A stretch of 25,445 nt of DNA. It comes from a virus. The notes below the pieces were generated by a model. It was not told where the DNA came from and did not search any database. It was given only the letters and a program-made list of their open reading frames with translations. The translations under genes and the position numbers were made by a program. The number at the start of each line of letters is the position of its first letter. Position 1 is the first letter of the stretch. This document shows, piece by piece, positions 1 through 7,039 of the stretch. The stretch spans positions 1 through 25,445 of IMG/VR virus record IMGVR_UViG_3300025585_000151. One strand, given 5' to 3'.

Positions 1-1103
1 ACCCGATGGAGTTGCCGTATGACCATGGGCAGTGTCCGTTCGTGGATTTCCCGTATGAGATCAAGGACAAGGGGTGGTTCAGTCCGCGAGGTGTGTGTGA
101 GATCTTGGCTCCGTTCGAGCTGAGCATGACCTCGATGTGGAACCACAAGCATGATGCGATGACGTTGTACAACCGTCCGTTGTTCCGGGCGGAGCGGGAG
201 TTGCCGAACAGCATCAATCTGCGGTTTCAGCCGGGGCAGATCTTGCCGTATGGGGTGGCTCCGGTGCAGATGCCGCAGCCGCCGGTGAGTTTTGATCAGG
301 AGTTGAACCAGACTCGGGCGGTGGCTGAGAACCGGATTGGTAGCCCTGACTATGCGATGGGCAGTGTGATGAGTGGTGGCTCTGACCGGCGGACGGCGAC
401 GGAGATCCAGAGCATCAACGCGCAGGCGATGCAGAGTGGGGATTTGCGGGCGCGGCTGTTCCGCATGGCGTTGGGCAAGTTGTATCGTCAGGCGTGGGCG
501 TTGTATGTGCAGTACGACAGCAAGAGTCTGAGGTATCGGTTTGCGGAGGATTCGTTGGAAGCGGATCCGGTTGCGTTGCATGACCAGTATGAGTTGGAGC
601 CGAAGGGTGGGATGGACATGGTGAGTCGTCAGGTGATGGTGCAGCAGGCCATCAACCGGAAGCAGTTGTTCATGAACTCGCCTTGGGTGGATCAGGTGGA
701 GTTGGACAAGAGCATCATGGAGTTGGACGACCCGAGTCTGGTGAAGCGGTTGTTGAGGGATCCGGGGCAGAAGCAGGTGGATGAGTTGGAGGACGAGGCG
801 AAGACGATCCCGACGCTCTTGGTGGGTGTGCCTGTGCCTGCGAAGCCTGGTCAGAACTATGCGGGGAGGATCGGGGTGTTGATGCAGTATCTGAATGGGG
901 CGATGCAGCAGGGTCAGGTGTTGAGTCCTGTGGCGAAGAATGCGTTCATGAGCCGGCTGGACAGTCTGCTCCAGGCTTACGAGCAGGTGGCGACGAATGA
1001 GGCGCGGAAGCTGCGGAAGGAGATCCAGAAGTTCTTTGAGAGTACGGGGATGCTCGCGTCCCAGCAGGCCCCGATGCCCGCTCCTGCTATTGCTCCCCAA
1101 TGA
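1..1103 (+). CDS. Portal protein, C-terminal part (5' truncated by window)
   Basis: The reading frame is open from base 3, and the first ATG at 6 is probably internal because portals of short-tailed phages are normally 500-750 residues and only about 366 are visible. The portal forms the dodecameric ring at the packaging vertex through which DNA enters and leaves the head. The best signature is RRTATEI (about residues 128-134 counted from the ATG at 6), a Thr-Ala-Thr-Glu motif typical of phage portals, followed by long Gln/Glu-rich helices and a Pro/Ala-rich tail. Its position before scaffold and capsid genes agrees. Codon use is odd: most Leu codons are TTG and the strand is rich in G and T, unlike the CTC-rich genes downstream. 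I am sure of a portal-type protein but not of the exact family. Confidence 0.85.
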   Translation, partial: PMELPYDHGQCPFVDFPYEIKDKGWFSPRGVCEILAPFELSMTSMWNHKHDAMTLYNRPLFRAERELPNSINLRFQPGQILPYGVAPVQMPQPPVSFDQELNQTRAVAENRIGSPDYAMGSVMSGGSDRRTATEIQSINAQAMQSGDLRARLFRMALGKLYRQAWALYVQYDSKSLRYRFAEDSLEADPVALHDQYELEPKGGMDMVSRQVMVQQAINRKQLFMNSPWVDQVELDKSIMELDDPSLVKRLLRDPGQKQVDELEDEAKTIPTLLVGVPVPAKPGQNYAGRIGVLMQYLNGAMQQGQVLSPVAKNAFMSRLDSLLQAYEQVATNEARKLRKEIQKFFESTGMLASQQAPMPAPAIAPQ

Positions 1104-1411
1104 CCTGTAACGATTGTCGATACCGTGCTGTGGATGGAACCTGCCGGAGGTATCCGCCCAGCAGCAGACCCACTTGTTGGCCCACTGTCCATGCGATGGA
1201 TTGGTGCGGCGAGTTCCAGCCTATGAATCCAACCCCGCCTCCGCCACCGCCGCCGGTCGTTCATATCAAGATGCCTGAGCCTGTGGTGACCACCTCGGTT
1301 TCTGTGATGCAGCAGCTTGAGGAGGGGGTTCCGCCGAAGGTGCGGTTCCAGAAGGCCAGGAGCAATGGGACATTGAAGGAGATACAGGAATCGCCGCTAT
1401 TTGGAGAATGA
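1100..1411 (+). CDS. Small Cys-cluster protein with polyproline segment
   Basis: This 103-residue protein starts inside the portal stop (ATGA overlap), which implies translational coupling. The N-terminus has Cys at 3, 6, 15 and 36, with an extra Cys at 26. The pattern is C-x2-C-x8-C, then a WP-V segment and a DWCGEF motif, and it looks like a small zinc- or iron-sulfur-binding knuckle. A run of seven prolines follows at about residues 46-52, then a charged tail. Short proteins of this C..C..C..PP..DWCGEF type occur in many phage genomes near head genes, from memory, but I know of no assigned function. The metal-binding role is inferred from cysteine spacing alone. Confidence 0.75.
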   Translation: MTCNDCRYRAVDGTCRRYPPSSRPTCWPTVHAMDWCGEFQPMNPTPPPPPPPVVHIKMPEPVVTTSVSVMQQLEEGVPPKVRFQKARSNGTLKEIQESPLFGE

Positions 1412-1414
1412 GAT

Positions 1415-1660
1415 ATGGCTGAGTATCAGGGCAAGAAGGTCACGCTGAACAAGCCGTTCTACACGCCGGGTGAGGCGAAGAAGAAGGCTGTGTATGTCCG
1501 CAATCCGAAGGGGACTGTGATCAAGGTCCGGTTCGGTGATCCGAAGATGGAGATCAAGAAGGATGACCCGGAGCGGCGGAAGAACTTTCGTGCGCGGCAC
1601 AACTGCGACACGGCGACGGACAAGACCACGCCGAGGCACTGGTCGTGCAAGGCATGGTAA
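1415..1660 (+). CDS. Conserved small basic phage protein (RHNCD...WSCKAW type)
   Basis: An 81-residue basic protein. The ATG at 1415 is preceded by GGAG at 1403-1406, a good ribosome-binding site about 8 bases upstream. The body contains KVRFGDPKMEIKKDDPERR followed by FRARHNCD and ends in RHWSCKAW. This arrangement is one I recognise from hypothetical proteins encoded next to portal or capsid genes in varied phages. The two cysteines and His are conserved-looking and might bind a metal or form a structural turn. No enzymatic motif is visible. Neighbouring genes are head-assembly genes, so a minor structural or assembly role is possible but unproven. Confidence 0.75.
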   Translation: MAEYQGKKVTLNKPFYTPGEAKKKAVYVRNPKGTVIKVRFGDPKMEIKKDDPERRKNFRARHNCDTATDKTTPRHWSCKAW

Positions 1661-1672
1661 CCACATAACCAC

Positions 1673-1828
1673 ATGAAGAAGAAACCTACGAAGTTCAGCA
1701 AGTTGGCCACGCAGCTCAAGAAGGAGGGCGCGGATGATCCGAAGGCTCTGGCGGCATGGATCGGGCGCAAGAAGCTCGGGGCTGCGGAGTTCATGCGCCG
1801 TGCGGCTGCCGGCCGGAAGAAGGACTGA
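1673..1828 (+). CDS. 51-residue basic conserved-type phage protein
   Basis: ATG at 1673, TGA at 1826-1828. The product is very basic, with FSKLATQLKKEG near residue 8, DPKALAAWIGRKK at about residues 22-34, and ends AAAGRKKD. The ALAAWIGRKK core is a pattern I know from short uncharacterised phage proteins that sit between portal and capsid genes. The next gene begins on the last base of this stop codon (TGATG), which supports translation of both. High lysine content suggests binding to nucleic acid or to an acidic partner, but that is inference. There is no clear Shine-Dalgarno; the leader reads CATAACCACATG. Confidence 0.75.
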   Translation: MKKKPTKFSKLATQLKKEGADDPKALAAWIGRKKLGAAEFMRRAAAGRKKD

Positions 1829-2151
1829 TGATCACATTCATTGGCCGACTCCGTGCGGCATGGACTTTTGCGCGTCACCAGCGTTGGGTTGATCCGTTGC
1901 CATGGCGCAAGGATGACGCGATCGCGCTCAACAATTTCTTCAAGAGCGATACCGGCAAACGGTTCAAGGACGCTCTACTGAACACGGTCCTGATGCAGAA
2001 CGCTTCTGCGATTACGGACCGAAACCATTTGCAATACTCGGCGGGGTTTGCAATGGGTCAGGCCAGTCTTGTGAAGGTCATCGAAGTGATGGCCGATCAG
2101 GAATCAATTACGGGGCAGGATGATGATCCTGATTCTGCCACGAACCAATAG
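1828..2151 (+). CDS. Uncharacterised head-region protein
   Basis: 107 residues from the ATG at 1828, which overlaps the preceding stop by one base. An open frame extends upstream to 1756, but that part is the preceding gene read in another frame, so the coupled ATG is preferred. The protein is mostly helical in appearance, with an aromatic/basic N-terminus (FIGRLRAAWTFARHQRW), a middle NNFFKSDTGKRFKDALL, an FAMGQASLVKVIEVMA segment, and an acidic C-terminus. I do not recognise the family. Its place directly before the scaffold-like gene suggests a head-assembly accessory protein. It is followed by 55 non-coding bases. Confidence 0.65.
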   Translation: MITFIGRLRAAWTFARHQRWVDPLPWRKDDAIALNNFFKSDTGKRFKDALLNTVLMQNASAITDRNHLQYSAGFAMGQASLVKVIEVMADQESITGQDDDPDSATNQ

Positions 2152-2206
2152 GATCAAGTTGCGGTTGCTGTGTCTGTGCGGACCGGCAAACGAGTAAAAG
2201 CACAAT

Positions 2207-3142
2207 ATGTCAGAAGAGAATCAGAGTGGGGCGATGGATGCCAATGCGATGCTCGCGCTGGCCAACGACTTCGACTCCGGTGTCGACATCGACAATCGGG
2301 CAAAGGAGCAGCCGGAAACCAAACAGGAGGTTGCTCTAGCCGAGAAGGAAGCCACAGAAGTGGAGTCCGCCGGGAAAGAGGTTGAGAACACGGCCAAGAG
2401 CGAGAGTAAGCAGGAGCAGAAGCCGCCCGCTGAGCAGAAGCGGGATTCCAAGTTTGCCCAGGAGCAACAGCGAAAGGCCAAGACTTGGGAGCAGATCAAC
2501 GCCGAGAAGGAGGCCATCAAGGCTGAGCGCGAGGCGGTGAAACGGGAGCGGGAGGAATGGCAGAAGCAGCGGGAGCAATCCCAGAGTGTGGAAGCCAATT
2601 CCTATCGGGATGACAAGGGCTACACGGCGGAGGACTACGAGGCTGCGGCCAAGGAGTTCGATGCTGATGGCGACACCCAGTTGGCCAAGGCAGCGCGAGC
2701 CAAGGCCGAGGGGGTTCGCAAGTCCGCGTCCCAGCAGGCGCAGAAGGTCCAGCAGGAGCGCATGGCAAAGCAGTGGGCTGACAACTACAATCGATTGGCC
2801 GACAAGGAGCCGTGGTTGAAGGATCAGTCGAGTGCTGAGTACAAGCGGACTGTTGAGATCATCCAGCGTGTGCCGTTCCTCGCGGGGATGCCGGATGGAC
2901 TTGTCCATGCGGTTGAACTGATGAAGCTGCAAAATACCGCTGGCAAAGCTCAGTCGCTTGAGAGCGAGAACAAAGCTCTCAAGGAACAGTTGGAAAAGCT
3001 CCAGCAGAAGACCGCCATTGGGAAGAGCATTCCGGCAGGACAACTCAAGGCCGAGGAGAAGGATTTCTCTCGGCTGTCCCTCAAGGAGCAGAGGGAGGCA
3101 CTCATGCGAGCGTCACGAGAGTTCGACCGGGAAGCAGCCTAA
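2207..3142 (+). CDS. Scaffolding-like protein, highly charged coiled coil
   Basis: 311 residues directly upstream of the major capsid gene, the usual place of a phage scaffolding protein, which directs prohead assembly and then leaves. The sequence is dominated by Glu, Lys, Gln and Ala, has almost no cysteine and few aromatics. Long heptad-like stretches span about residues 60-135 and 240-275, and a basic segment ends the protein, as expected for a scaffold that binds capsid subunits by its C-terminus. The MDANAMLALANDFDSG opening is acidic and hydrophobic. Start chosen at the ATG at 2207; no strong Shine-Dalgarno is seen (leader GTAAAAGCACAAT). A function from composition and position only; no catalytic motif is present. 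Confidence 0.75.
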   Translation: MSEENQSGAMDANAMLALANDFDSGVDIDNRAKEQPETKQEVALAEKEATEVESAGKEVENTAKSESKQEQKPPAEQKRDSKFAQEQQRKAKTWEQINAEKEAIKAEREAVKREREEWQKQREQSQSVEANSYRDDKGYTAEDYEAAAKEFDADGDTQLAKAARAKAEGVRKSASQQAQKVQQERMAKQWADNYNRLADKEPWLKDQSSAEYKRTVEIIQRVPFLAGMPDGLVHAVELMKLQNTAGKAQSLESENKALKEQLEKLQQKTAIGKSIPAGQLKAEEKDFSRLSLKEQREALMRASREFDREAA

Positions 3143-3162
3143 GGCACAACCACAACTGAAAT

Positions 3163-4314
3163 ATGCCAGTCACGACCTCAACCACGCTTACTAACCAGTT
3201 CCAGAACTACTTCAGCAAGGAGCTGCTCAGCATCGTCACTCAGGAGACGATCCTCGATCAGTTCGGCATGAAGGCCCCGATCCCCAAGAACAATGGTAAC
3301 AAGGCCATCTCGATGTTCCGTTTCGGAGCCCCGAGCATCGCCAGTGTTCAGACCATTGCTTCTGAGGGTGCTGCCATCAGCTCCGCGAACTACCGCGCTC
3401 TCGCGCTGAACAAGCTCGACAAGAGCCTCGCGCAGTACGGTCAGGTCATCGGCCTCACGGACATCCTCCGCGCCACCGACCTGTTCAACAGCTTGCAGCA
3501 GGCCACCAAGACCTCTGGTCTGGACATGGCCCTCTGGGTTGACTCCGTGATCCGCAACACGCTGATCGGTTCCAACCTCACGGCGAGCGGTTCCTCCATC
3601 GGTTCCGCTGCCGAGGGTGGTGGCACGTTCGACAACTCGGACGCCTGTAACACCGCTGCCGCTTCCGGTGGCATCAAGGTGTACGGCAACCCGGCCACGC
3701 TGACCACGCAGACCTTCTCTGCGCTGAACAGCGACACGACCGCCGCCAACACCACGATGACCGCCTCGGCTGTCCTCGACTCCATGACCCGGCTGAAGCG
3801 CAACCGCGCTCCGCTGATCAATGGCGGCTACGTCCTCGCCACCGATCCCCGCGTTGCCCGCGACCTGATGCGCGACAGCGATTGGTTGAACGCCTCCAAC
3901 TACGGCAACAAGGGCACCCCGTTCTACAAGGGCGAGGTCGGCTCCATCTACGGCTGCCGCGTCGTCACCCAGACCAACTCGTTCGTCAGCACCGGCTCCG
4001 GTACCGCTGGCGATGAGTTCGTCTATCAGGCCACCCCTGCCGGTGGCGGTCTGGCGGTCAGCAAGGACATCATCGCTTCGTTCTTCTTCGGCAACGAGGC
4101 GTTCGGTATCCCTGCTCTGACGGGTGATGATCCGCTCTCCCCGAAGATCGTGATCACCGATACCCCGGACAAGAGCGACCCGCTGAACCAGCTCGTCACG
4201 GTCGGCGTGAAGCTCTACTTCGCTGCCCTCCGTCTGGCCGCTGGTAACACCGGTTCCACCGGCAACCCGACCTGGTACCTGGTGCATCGCACGAAGACCT
4301 CGACCACGCTGTAA
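3163..4314 (+). CDS. Major capsid protein, N4-gp56 family
   Basis: 383 residues. The N-terminus (PVTTSTTLTNQFQNYFSKELL, then FG.KAPIPKNNGNKAISMFRF) matches the opening of the N4-gp56-type major capsid family, in which a T-x-L-x-N-Q-x-Q motif is followed by a K-PIPKNNGK segment. The rest shows an HK97-like layout: QYGQVIGLTDILRATD, LIGSNLTASG, then a VLATDPRVARDL segment and a KGEVGSIYGCRVV segment usual in these coat proteins. It assembles the icosahedral head. The codons are strongly C-ending, as in a highly expressed gene. The leader is A/C-rich (CAACCACAACTGAAAT) with no Shine-Dalgarno, notable for the most abundant virion protein. The gene is followed by a strong terminator-like hairpin. 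Confidence 0.92.
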   Translation: MPVTTSTTLTNQFQNYFSKELLSIVTQETILDQFGMKAPIPKNNGNKAISMFRFGAPSIASVQTIASEGAAISSANYRALALNKLDKSLAQYGQVIGLTDILRATDLFNSLQQATKTSGLDMALWVDSVIRNTLIGSNLTASGSSIGSAAEGGGTFDNSDACNTAAASGGIKVYGNPATLTTQTFSALNSDTTAANTTMTASAVLDSMTRLKRNRAPLINGGYVLATDPRVARDLMRDSDWLNASNYGNKGTPFYKGEVGSIYGCRVVTQTNSFVSTGSGTAGDEFVYQATPAGGGLAVSKDIIASFFFGNEAFGIPALTGDDPLSPKIVITDTPDKSDPLNQLVTVGVKLYFAALRLAAGNTGSTGNPTWYLVHRTKTSTTL

Positions 4315-4324
4315 TGAAACCCAA

Positions 4325-4352
4325 GACGGCCACCATCATGGTGATCGCCGTC
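4325..4352 (+). other. Imperfect hairpin in capsid gene 3' region
   Basis: GACGGC (4325-4330) pairs with GCCGTC (4347-4352), and CACCAT (4331-4336) pairs with ATGGTG (4338-4343), leaving a three-base bulge (ATC); the innermost pairs must open to form a loop. It lies 10 bases after the capsid stop and just before the stronger hairpin at 4359-4392. It may protect the 3' end of the capsid transcript or act with the terminator. The function is inferred from position. Confidence 0.5.
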
Positions 4353-4358
4353 AGCCCA

Positions 4359-4392
4359 AAGGGGCATCATCGAGCAATCGGTGGTGCCCCTT
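4359..4392 (+). terminator. Intrinsic terminator-like hairpin after the capsid gene
   Basis: AAGGGGCATCATCGA (4359-4373) pairs over its full 15 bases with TCGGTGGTGCCCCTT (4378-4392), with two G-U wobbles, closing a GCAA tetraloop (4374-4377) of the stable GNRA class. The sequence after the stem is pyrimidine-rich (CTCATTCC) rather than a pure T run, so termination may be partial or the hairpin may stabilise the mRNA end. It falls in a 122-base gap between the capsid stop and the next likely start at 4437. Placing a terminator behind the capsid gene is common in phages because it sets a high capsid mRNA level. Confidence 0.75.
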
Positions 4393-4436
4393 CTCATTCC
4401 GCTTGCGGATGCGAAGAGGCTGACAACAATGCGCCC

Positions 4437-4706
4437 ATGATTTCGATTCCTATCGAGGCTCTCTCCACCGACATGGAGGATGGCGAACAGGCCATGCCCG
4501 AGGTCGGTGATGAGGTTGTTCTAGATGATGTTCGCGGTGTACTGAAGAAGCTCGACAACGGAGAAGCCTACATCGAGATCCGTAGCGTCAACGGCATGCC
4601 CGCCGAGTACGAGTCCAAGGAGGACAAGAAAGAGATGGCCGGCCCCATGGACAAAGAAGGCATGCGTAAGATGGCCGAGGAATACGACAGCGAGATGGAG
4701 GGCTAA
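4437..4706 (+). CDS. Small acidic protein after the capsid gene
   Basis: 89 residues beginning MISIPIEALS. The frame is open back to an ATG at 4314 overlapping the capsid stop, but that extension would cover both hairpins and adds a low-complexity Cys/His-containing stretch, so I place the start at 4437; the longer 130-residue form is the alternative. The product is rich in Glu and Asp: an N-terminal domain with EVGDEVVLDDVRGVLKKL and EAYIEIRSVNG looks like a small beta-barrel, then a Lys/Glu/Met-rich tail. Small acidic proteins are frequent right after capsid genes in this type of phage; a head-associated role is possible. The ribosome-binding site is weak (AAGAGG, 17 bases upstream of the ATG). 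Confidence 0.65.
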   Translation: MISIPIEALSTDMEDGEQAMPEVGDEVVLDDVRGVLKKLDNGEAYIEIRSVNGMPAEYESKEDKKEMAGPMDKEGMRKMAEEYDSEMEG

Positions 4707-4707
4707 G

Positions 4708-4962
4708 ATGCCGATCTACACCTTCGAGAACAAAGGCCGGTCCATCGAGCATATCGCTCCGATGGGAACCGATTCCATTGTGATCAAAGGGGAACGCTGG
4801 ACGAGGCAGCCGGTGGCCCGCTTCGGGGTCACCGGTTTTGCCCGCGAGGCCGAACTCAAGGATCATGTGAAGCGCGGGTTCAGTCGCATGGAAGACCGTC
4901 AGGGCTCGCGCTTCGAGAGTACTTTCACCAAGAATCAGATTCGGAAGATTTGGGACATATGA
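4708..4962 (+). CDS. Uncharacterised 84-residue protein
   Basis: Start ATG at 4708 is one base after the previous stop, with a good Shine-Dalgarno (GGAGGG at 4697-4702, 5-base spacer). The N-terminus MPIYTFENKG superficially recalls FmdB-type zinc ribbons, which start MPIYEY, but this protein has no cysteine at all, so it cannot be a functional zinc ribbon. The remainder is mixed charged, with the segments ERWTRQPVARFGVTGFAR and GSRFESTFTKNQIRKIWDI. It sits between head and tail genes and overlaps the next gene by four bases. Function unknown; a minor structural or assembly protein is the plainest reading. Confidence 0.65.
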   Translation: MPIYTFENKGRSIEHIAPMGTDSIVIKGERWTRQPVARFGVTGFAREAELKDHVKRGFSRMEDRQGSRFESTFTKNQIRKIWDI

Positions 4963-5225
4963 GCGACGTATCAAACCAAGCCATTCAGTATTCGATGGGA
5001 GTCGCCGGTGGCCGACTCGTGCAGGACACGGCCAGCTACACCGGTCCGTTCGTTGCGCTGACGTTCCTGGCTCCGACCGTGATCTCCAGCATCAGCGGGG
5101 CGAACATCGTGGGAACCTTCTCGACCGTGACAATCCCGGCAGGCGTGACGATTCAAGCCCCGATCAACAGCTTCCAGCTTTCCAGCGGTGTGGTGTGGGC
5201 CACGAATGGCGTGATCCAGTCCTGA
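4959..5225 (+). CDS. Small beta-rich structural-type protein
   Basis: 88 residues from the ATG at 4959 (ATGA overlap with the preceding stop). A TTG nine bases upstream is in frame, but the ATG is preferred. The chain is rich in Ser, Val, Ile, Ala and Gly and short of charge. It ends in TIPAGVTIQAPINSFQLSSGVVWATNGVIQS-like beta strands. The P-A-G-x-T-I...SFQL-x-SG-x-V pattern is one I associate with short beta-sandwich proteins encoded between capsid and tail genes in many phages. Probably a minor virion or decoration protein; the exact role is unknown. Confidence 0.65.
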   Translation: MSDVSNQAIQYSMGVAGGRLVQDTASYTGPFVALTFLAPTVISSISGANIVGTFSTVTIPAGVTIQAPINSFQLSSGVVWATNGVIQS

Positions 5226-5231
5226 TGACCT

Positions 5232-5468
5232 GTGACTACCCTGGCTCTAGGAACTCGGTTGGCATCGGCGGGTGGCGGAAACGTCATTCCGGTTGATCCT
5301 CCGATCCTGCGCCGGGACCTGTTGCAGGAGGACGATTTCTTCGTCCTGTTGGAAGACGCGAGCAAGATCGTTCTCAGTCTTGGAACATATGATCGAATTG
5401 CCACTGAGCAGGGCACTGATCTGCTCCTCACCGAAGATTCAAGCAAGTTCATTCTAACCGTTTACTGA
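5232..5468 (+). CDS. Small protein with internal LLxED repeat
   Basis: 78 residues. No ATG fits the start of the frame; the GTG at 5232, six bases after the previous stop, is the likely start. The sequence includes LLQEDDFFVLLEDASKIVL and, further on, LLLTEDSSKFILTVY, so an LLxED unit recurs three times with a period of about 9 to 30 residues. Such LL-x-ED repeats are familiar from small phage proteins near fibre genes and likely form beta strands. The next gene starts one base after the stop. Function unknown; a fibre-attachment or minor virion role is an inference from context. Confidence 0.6.
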   Translation: MTTLALGTRLASAGGGNVIPVDPPILRRDLLQEDDFFVLLEDASKIVLSLGTYDRIATEQGTDLLLTEDSSKFILTVY

Positions 5469-5469
5469 T

Positions 5470-6594
5470 ATGCCCGACACGAAGATCACAGCACTTACGG
5501 CACTGACTGCGGCTGATCCCGCGAATGATGTGCTTCCGATTGTCGATGTGAGTGACACGACAATGGCGGCTTCTGGTACTACCAAGAAGATCAGCATCAA
5601 CAATGTTCTCGGTTGTTCCGGCACCGCCACGCTGGCCTCCGCCACCATCACCGGCGACCTGACGGTGGATACCAGCACTCTGAAGGTGGACAGCGCGAAC
5701 AATCGGGTGGGTGTTGGGACGGCGAGTCCGACTAGGGCGCTTTCTGTTGTCGGATCTGCTGTTGCTACCTACGCAAACATCAACAGCGGTGACAACACTT
5801 CGCTGGTTGGTCTTCTGCTTGGTGGAACCAGCACTCCGTCGGCTGGTCAGGTGATTTACGACAACACCGCTAACTCGCTGGCTTTCTTTACATCTGGTGC
5901 GACCCAGATGACCCTCAACTCCACCGGCTTGGGCGTGGGGGCCAGCCCCAACATTTCAGCCTCTGGGAAAGCTCTCACAATTTCTGGAGCATTTACTCGT
6001 TCTCGTCTGGAATTGCAGAACACCGACGGTGGAACTGCTGGTGTGACTTGCGGCACAATTTCATGGTTCAACGGGTCCAATGCCATCGCTGACATCACAG
6101 GTGCCACGAACTCAGGTTCTGCAACGCTTGGTTCGCTCGCGTTCTCTACTGGTGGTTCGCCCCGACTCACCATCGACTCCACCGGCAACGTCGGCATCGG
6201 GGTTACGCCGAGTACTGTTTGGACCGCCAACGGAAATCTACAAGTCGGGGTTCATGCCGCTTTGTACACAAATGCCAGTCTTGGCGCGACTGATTTTGCG
6301 TACAACAGCATCAGAACCGGATCAGATACCTATCAATATTCGTTTGCAACGTCGTTGGCTGCCAGCCGTTTGCAGCAACGCGATGGTTCATTCCGTTTTT
6401 TCACTGCTCCTGCTGGCACTTCGCCGAATGCCATCACCTTCATCGAGCGACTGAGACTCAAAGAAACCGGACAGCTTCGCTTCGTACCTCTCGCTGCCGA
6501 TCCTGCCGGTGCTGAAGCTGGTGATGTTTACTACAACAGCAGCAGCAACAAGCTGAAGTGCTACAACGGAACCACTTGGAACGACCTCTTCTAA
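5470..6594 (+). CDS. Tail fibre/spike-like protein 1
   Basis: 374 residues. The N-terminus, KITALTALTAADPANDVLPIVDVSD then ASGTTKKISINNVL, is a module I know from the head-proximal end of phage tail appendages. The middle holds repeats typical of fibre shafts: RVGVGTASPTRALSV, GLGVGASPNISASGKALTI and GNVGIGVTPS, each with a V-G-[IV]-G-x-[ST]-P core. The C-terminus AGDVYYNSSSNKLKCYNGTTW resembles the end of many phage appendage proteins. It likely contributes to host contact at the virion surface. There is no visible chaperone or peptidase domain (no intramolecular cleavage motif recognised). It lies before the lysis-type cassette, while a second fibre gene lies behind it. Confidence 0.8.
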   Translation: MPDTKITALTALTAADPANDVLPIVDVSDTTMAASGTTKKISINNVLGCSGTATLASATITGDLTVDTSTLKVDSANNRVGVGTASPTRALSVVGSAVATYANINSGDNTSLVGLLLGGTSTPSAGQVIYDNTANSLAFFTSGATQMTLNSTGLGVGASPNISASGKALTISGAFTRSRLELQNTDGGTAGVTCGTISWFNGSNAIADITGATNSGSATLGSLAFSTGGSPRLTIDSTGNVGIGVTPSTVWTANGNLQVGVHAALYTNASLGATDFAYNSIRTGSDTYQYSFATSLAASRLQQRDGSFRFFTAPAGTSPNAITFIERLRLKETGQLRFVPLAADPAGAEAGDVYYNSSSNKLKCYNGTTWNDLF

Positions 6595-6601
6595 TCCCAC
6601 C

Positions 6602-7039
6602 ATGCCCACCCTCTCTTGGATCATCGAACGCCTTCTCTGCAAGCCGGTTGAAGGCACTCTCACCGATGTCGTCATCACCGCCGACTGGCGTTGCAACGGC
6701 ACCGAAACCACCGGCTCTGGCGACACCGAGCAGACCTACACCGGCACCTGCTATGGGTCCTGTAGCTTCGCTCCGCCGACTGAGAACTTCACGCCCTACG
6801 ACCAGCTCACCGAGCAGCAGGTGCTGGACTGGTGCTTCGCCAACGGAGTCGATCAGGCTGCGATTGAGGCCAACGTCTCGCTCCAGATTGCCAACCAGAT
6901 CAACCCGCCGGTTGTGGTGCTGCCGCTGCCGTGGGTGCCGCCCGCTCCAGAGCCGCAACCCGAGCCTGTGACTGAGGCTCCTGCCGCTCCGGTTGTGGTT
7001 GCCGACGAAGCTCCGGTTGCCGATGCTCCCGCCGCATGA
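6602..7039 (+). CDS. Phage protein, DUF7936-like
   Basis: 145 residues. The pattern of a short beta N-terminus (TLSWIIERLLCKP), then LTDVVITADWRCNGTET, a Tyr/Gly-rich part, F.PYDQLTEQQVLDWCFANG and IEANVSLQIANQINPP is shared by a large group of small phage proteins found next to fibre genes; I believe this is the group named DUF7936, from memory. The C-terminal 40 residues are Pro/Ala/Val-rich and low complexity. Three more Cys residues sit in the middle (CYGSC motif). Role unknown; proximity to fibre genes suggests fibre assembly or a virion-surface role. It overlaps the next gene by four bases. Confidence 0.65.
   Translation: MPTLSWIIERLLCKPVEGTLTDVVITADWRCNGTETTGSGDTEQTYTGTCYGSCSFAPPTENFTPYDQLTEQQVLDWCFANGVDQAAIEANVSLQIANQINPPVVVLPLPWVPPAPEPQPEPVTEAPAAPVVVADEAPVADAPAA

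Noticed and set aside
1756-1827. Earlier start for the 107-residue protein
   Set aside because: The extension is a shadow of the 51-residue gene; the ATG at 1828 shares a base with that gene's stop.
2159-2206. Possible promoter before the scaffold gene
   Set aside because: A TTGCGG hexamer occurs at 2159-2164, but no -10-like hexamer lies at the right distance, so I do not list it.
3178-4287. Long minus-strand ORF (369 aa) opposite the capsid gene
   Set aside because: It mirrors the capsid gene almost end to end, is rich in Gly/Arg/Val/Asp as expected from the antisense of C-ending codons, and shows no family motif.
4314-4436. 41-residue N-terminal extension of the gene after the capsid gene
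   Set aside because: It would be read through two hairpins and gives a low-complexity Cys/His-containing peptide; the ATG at 4437 fits better, though the TAATG overlap at 4314 leaves some doubt.
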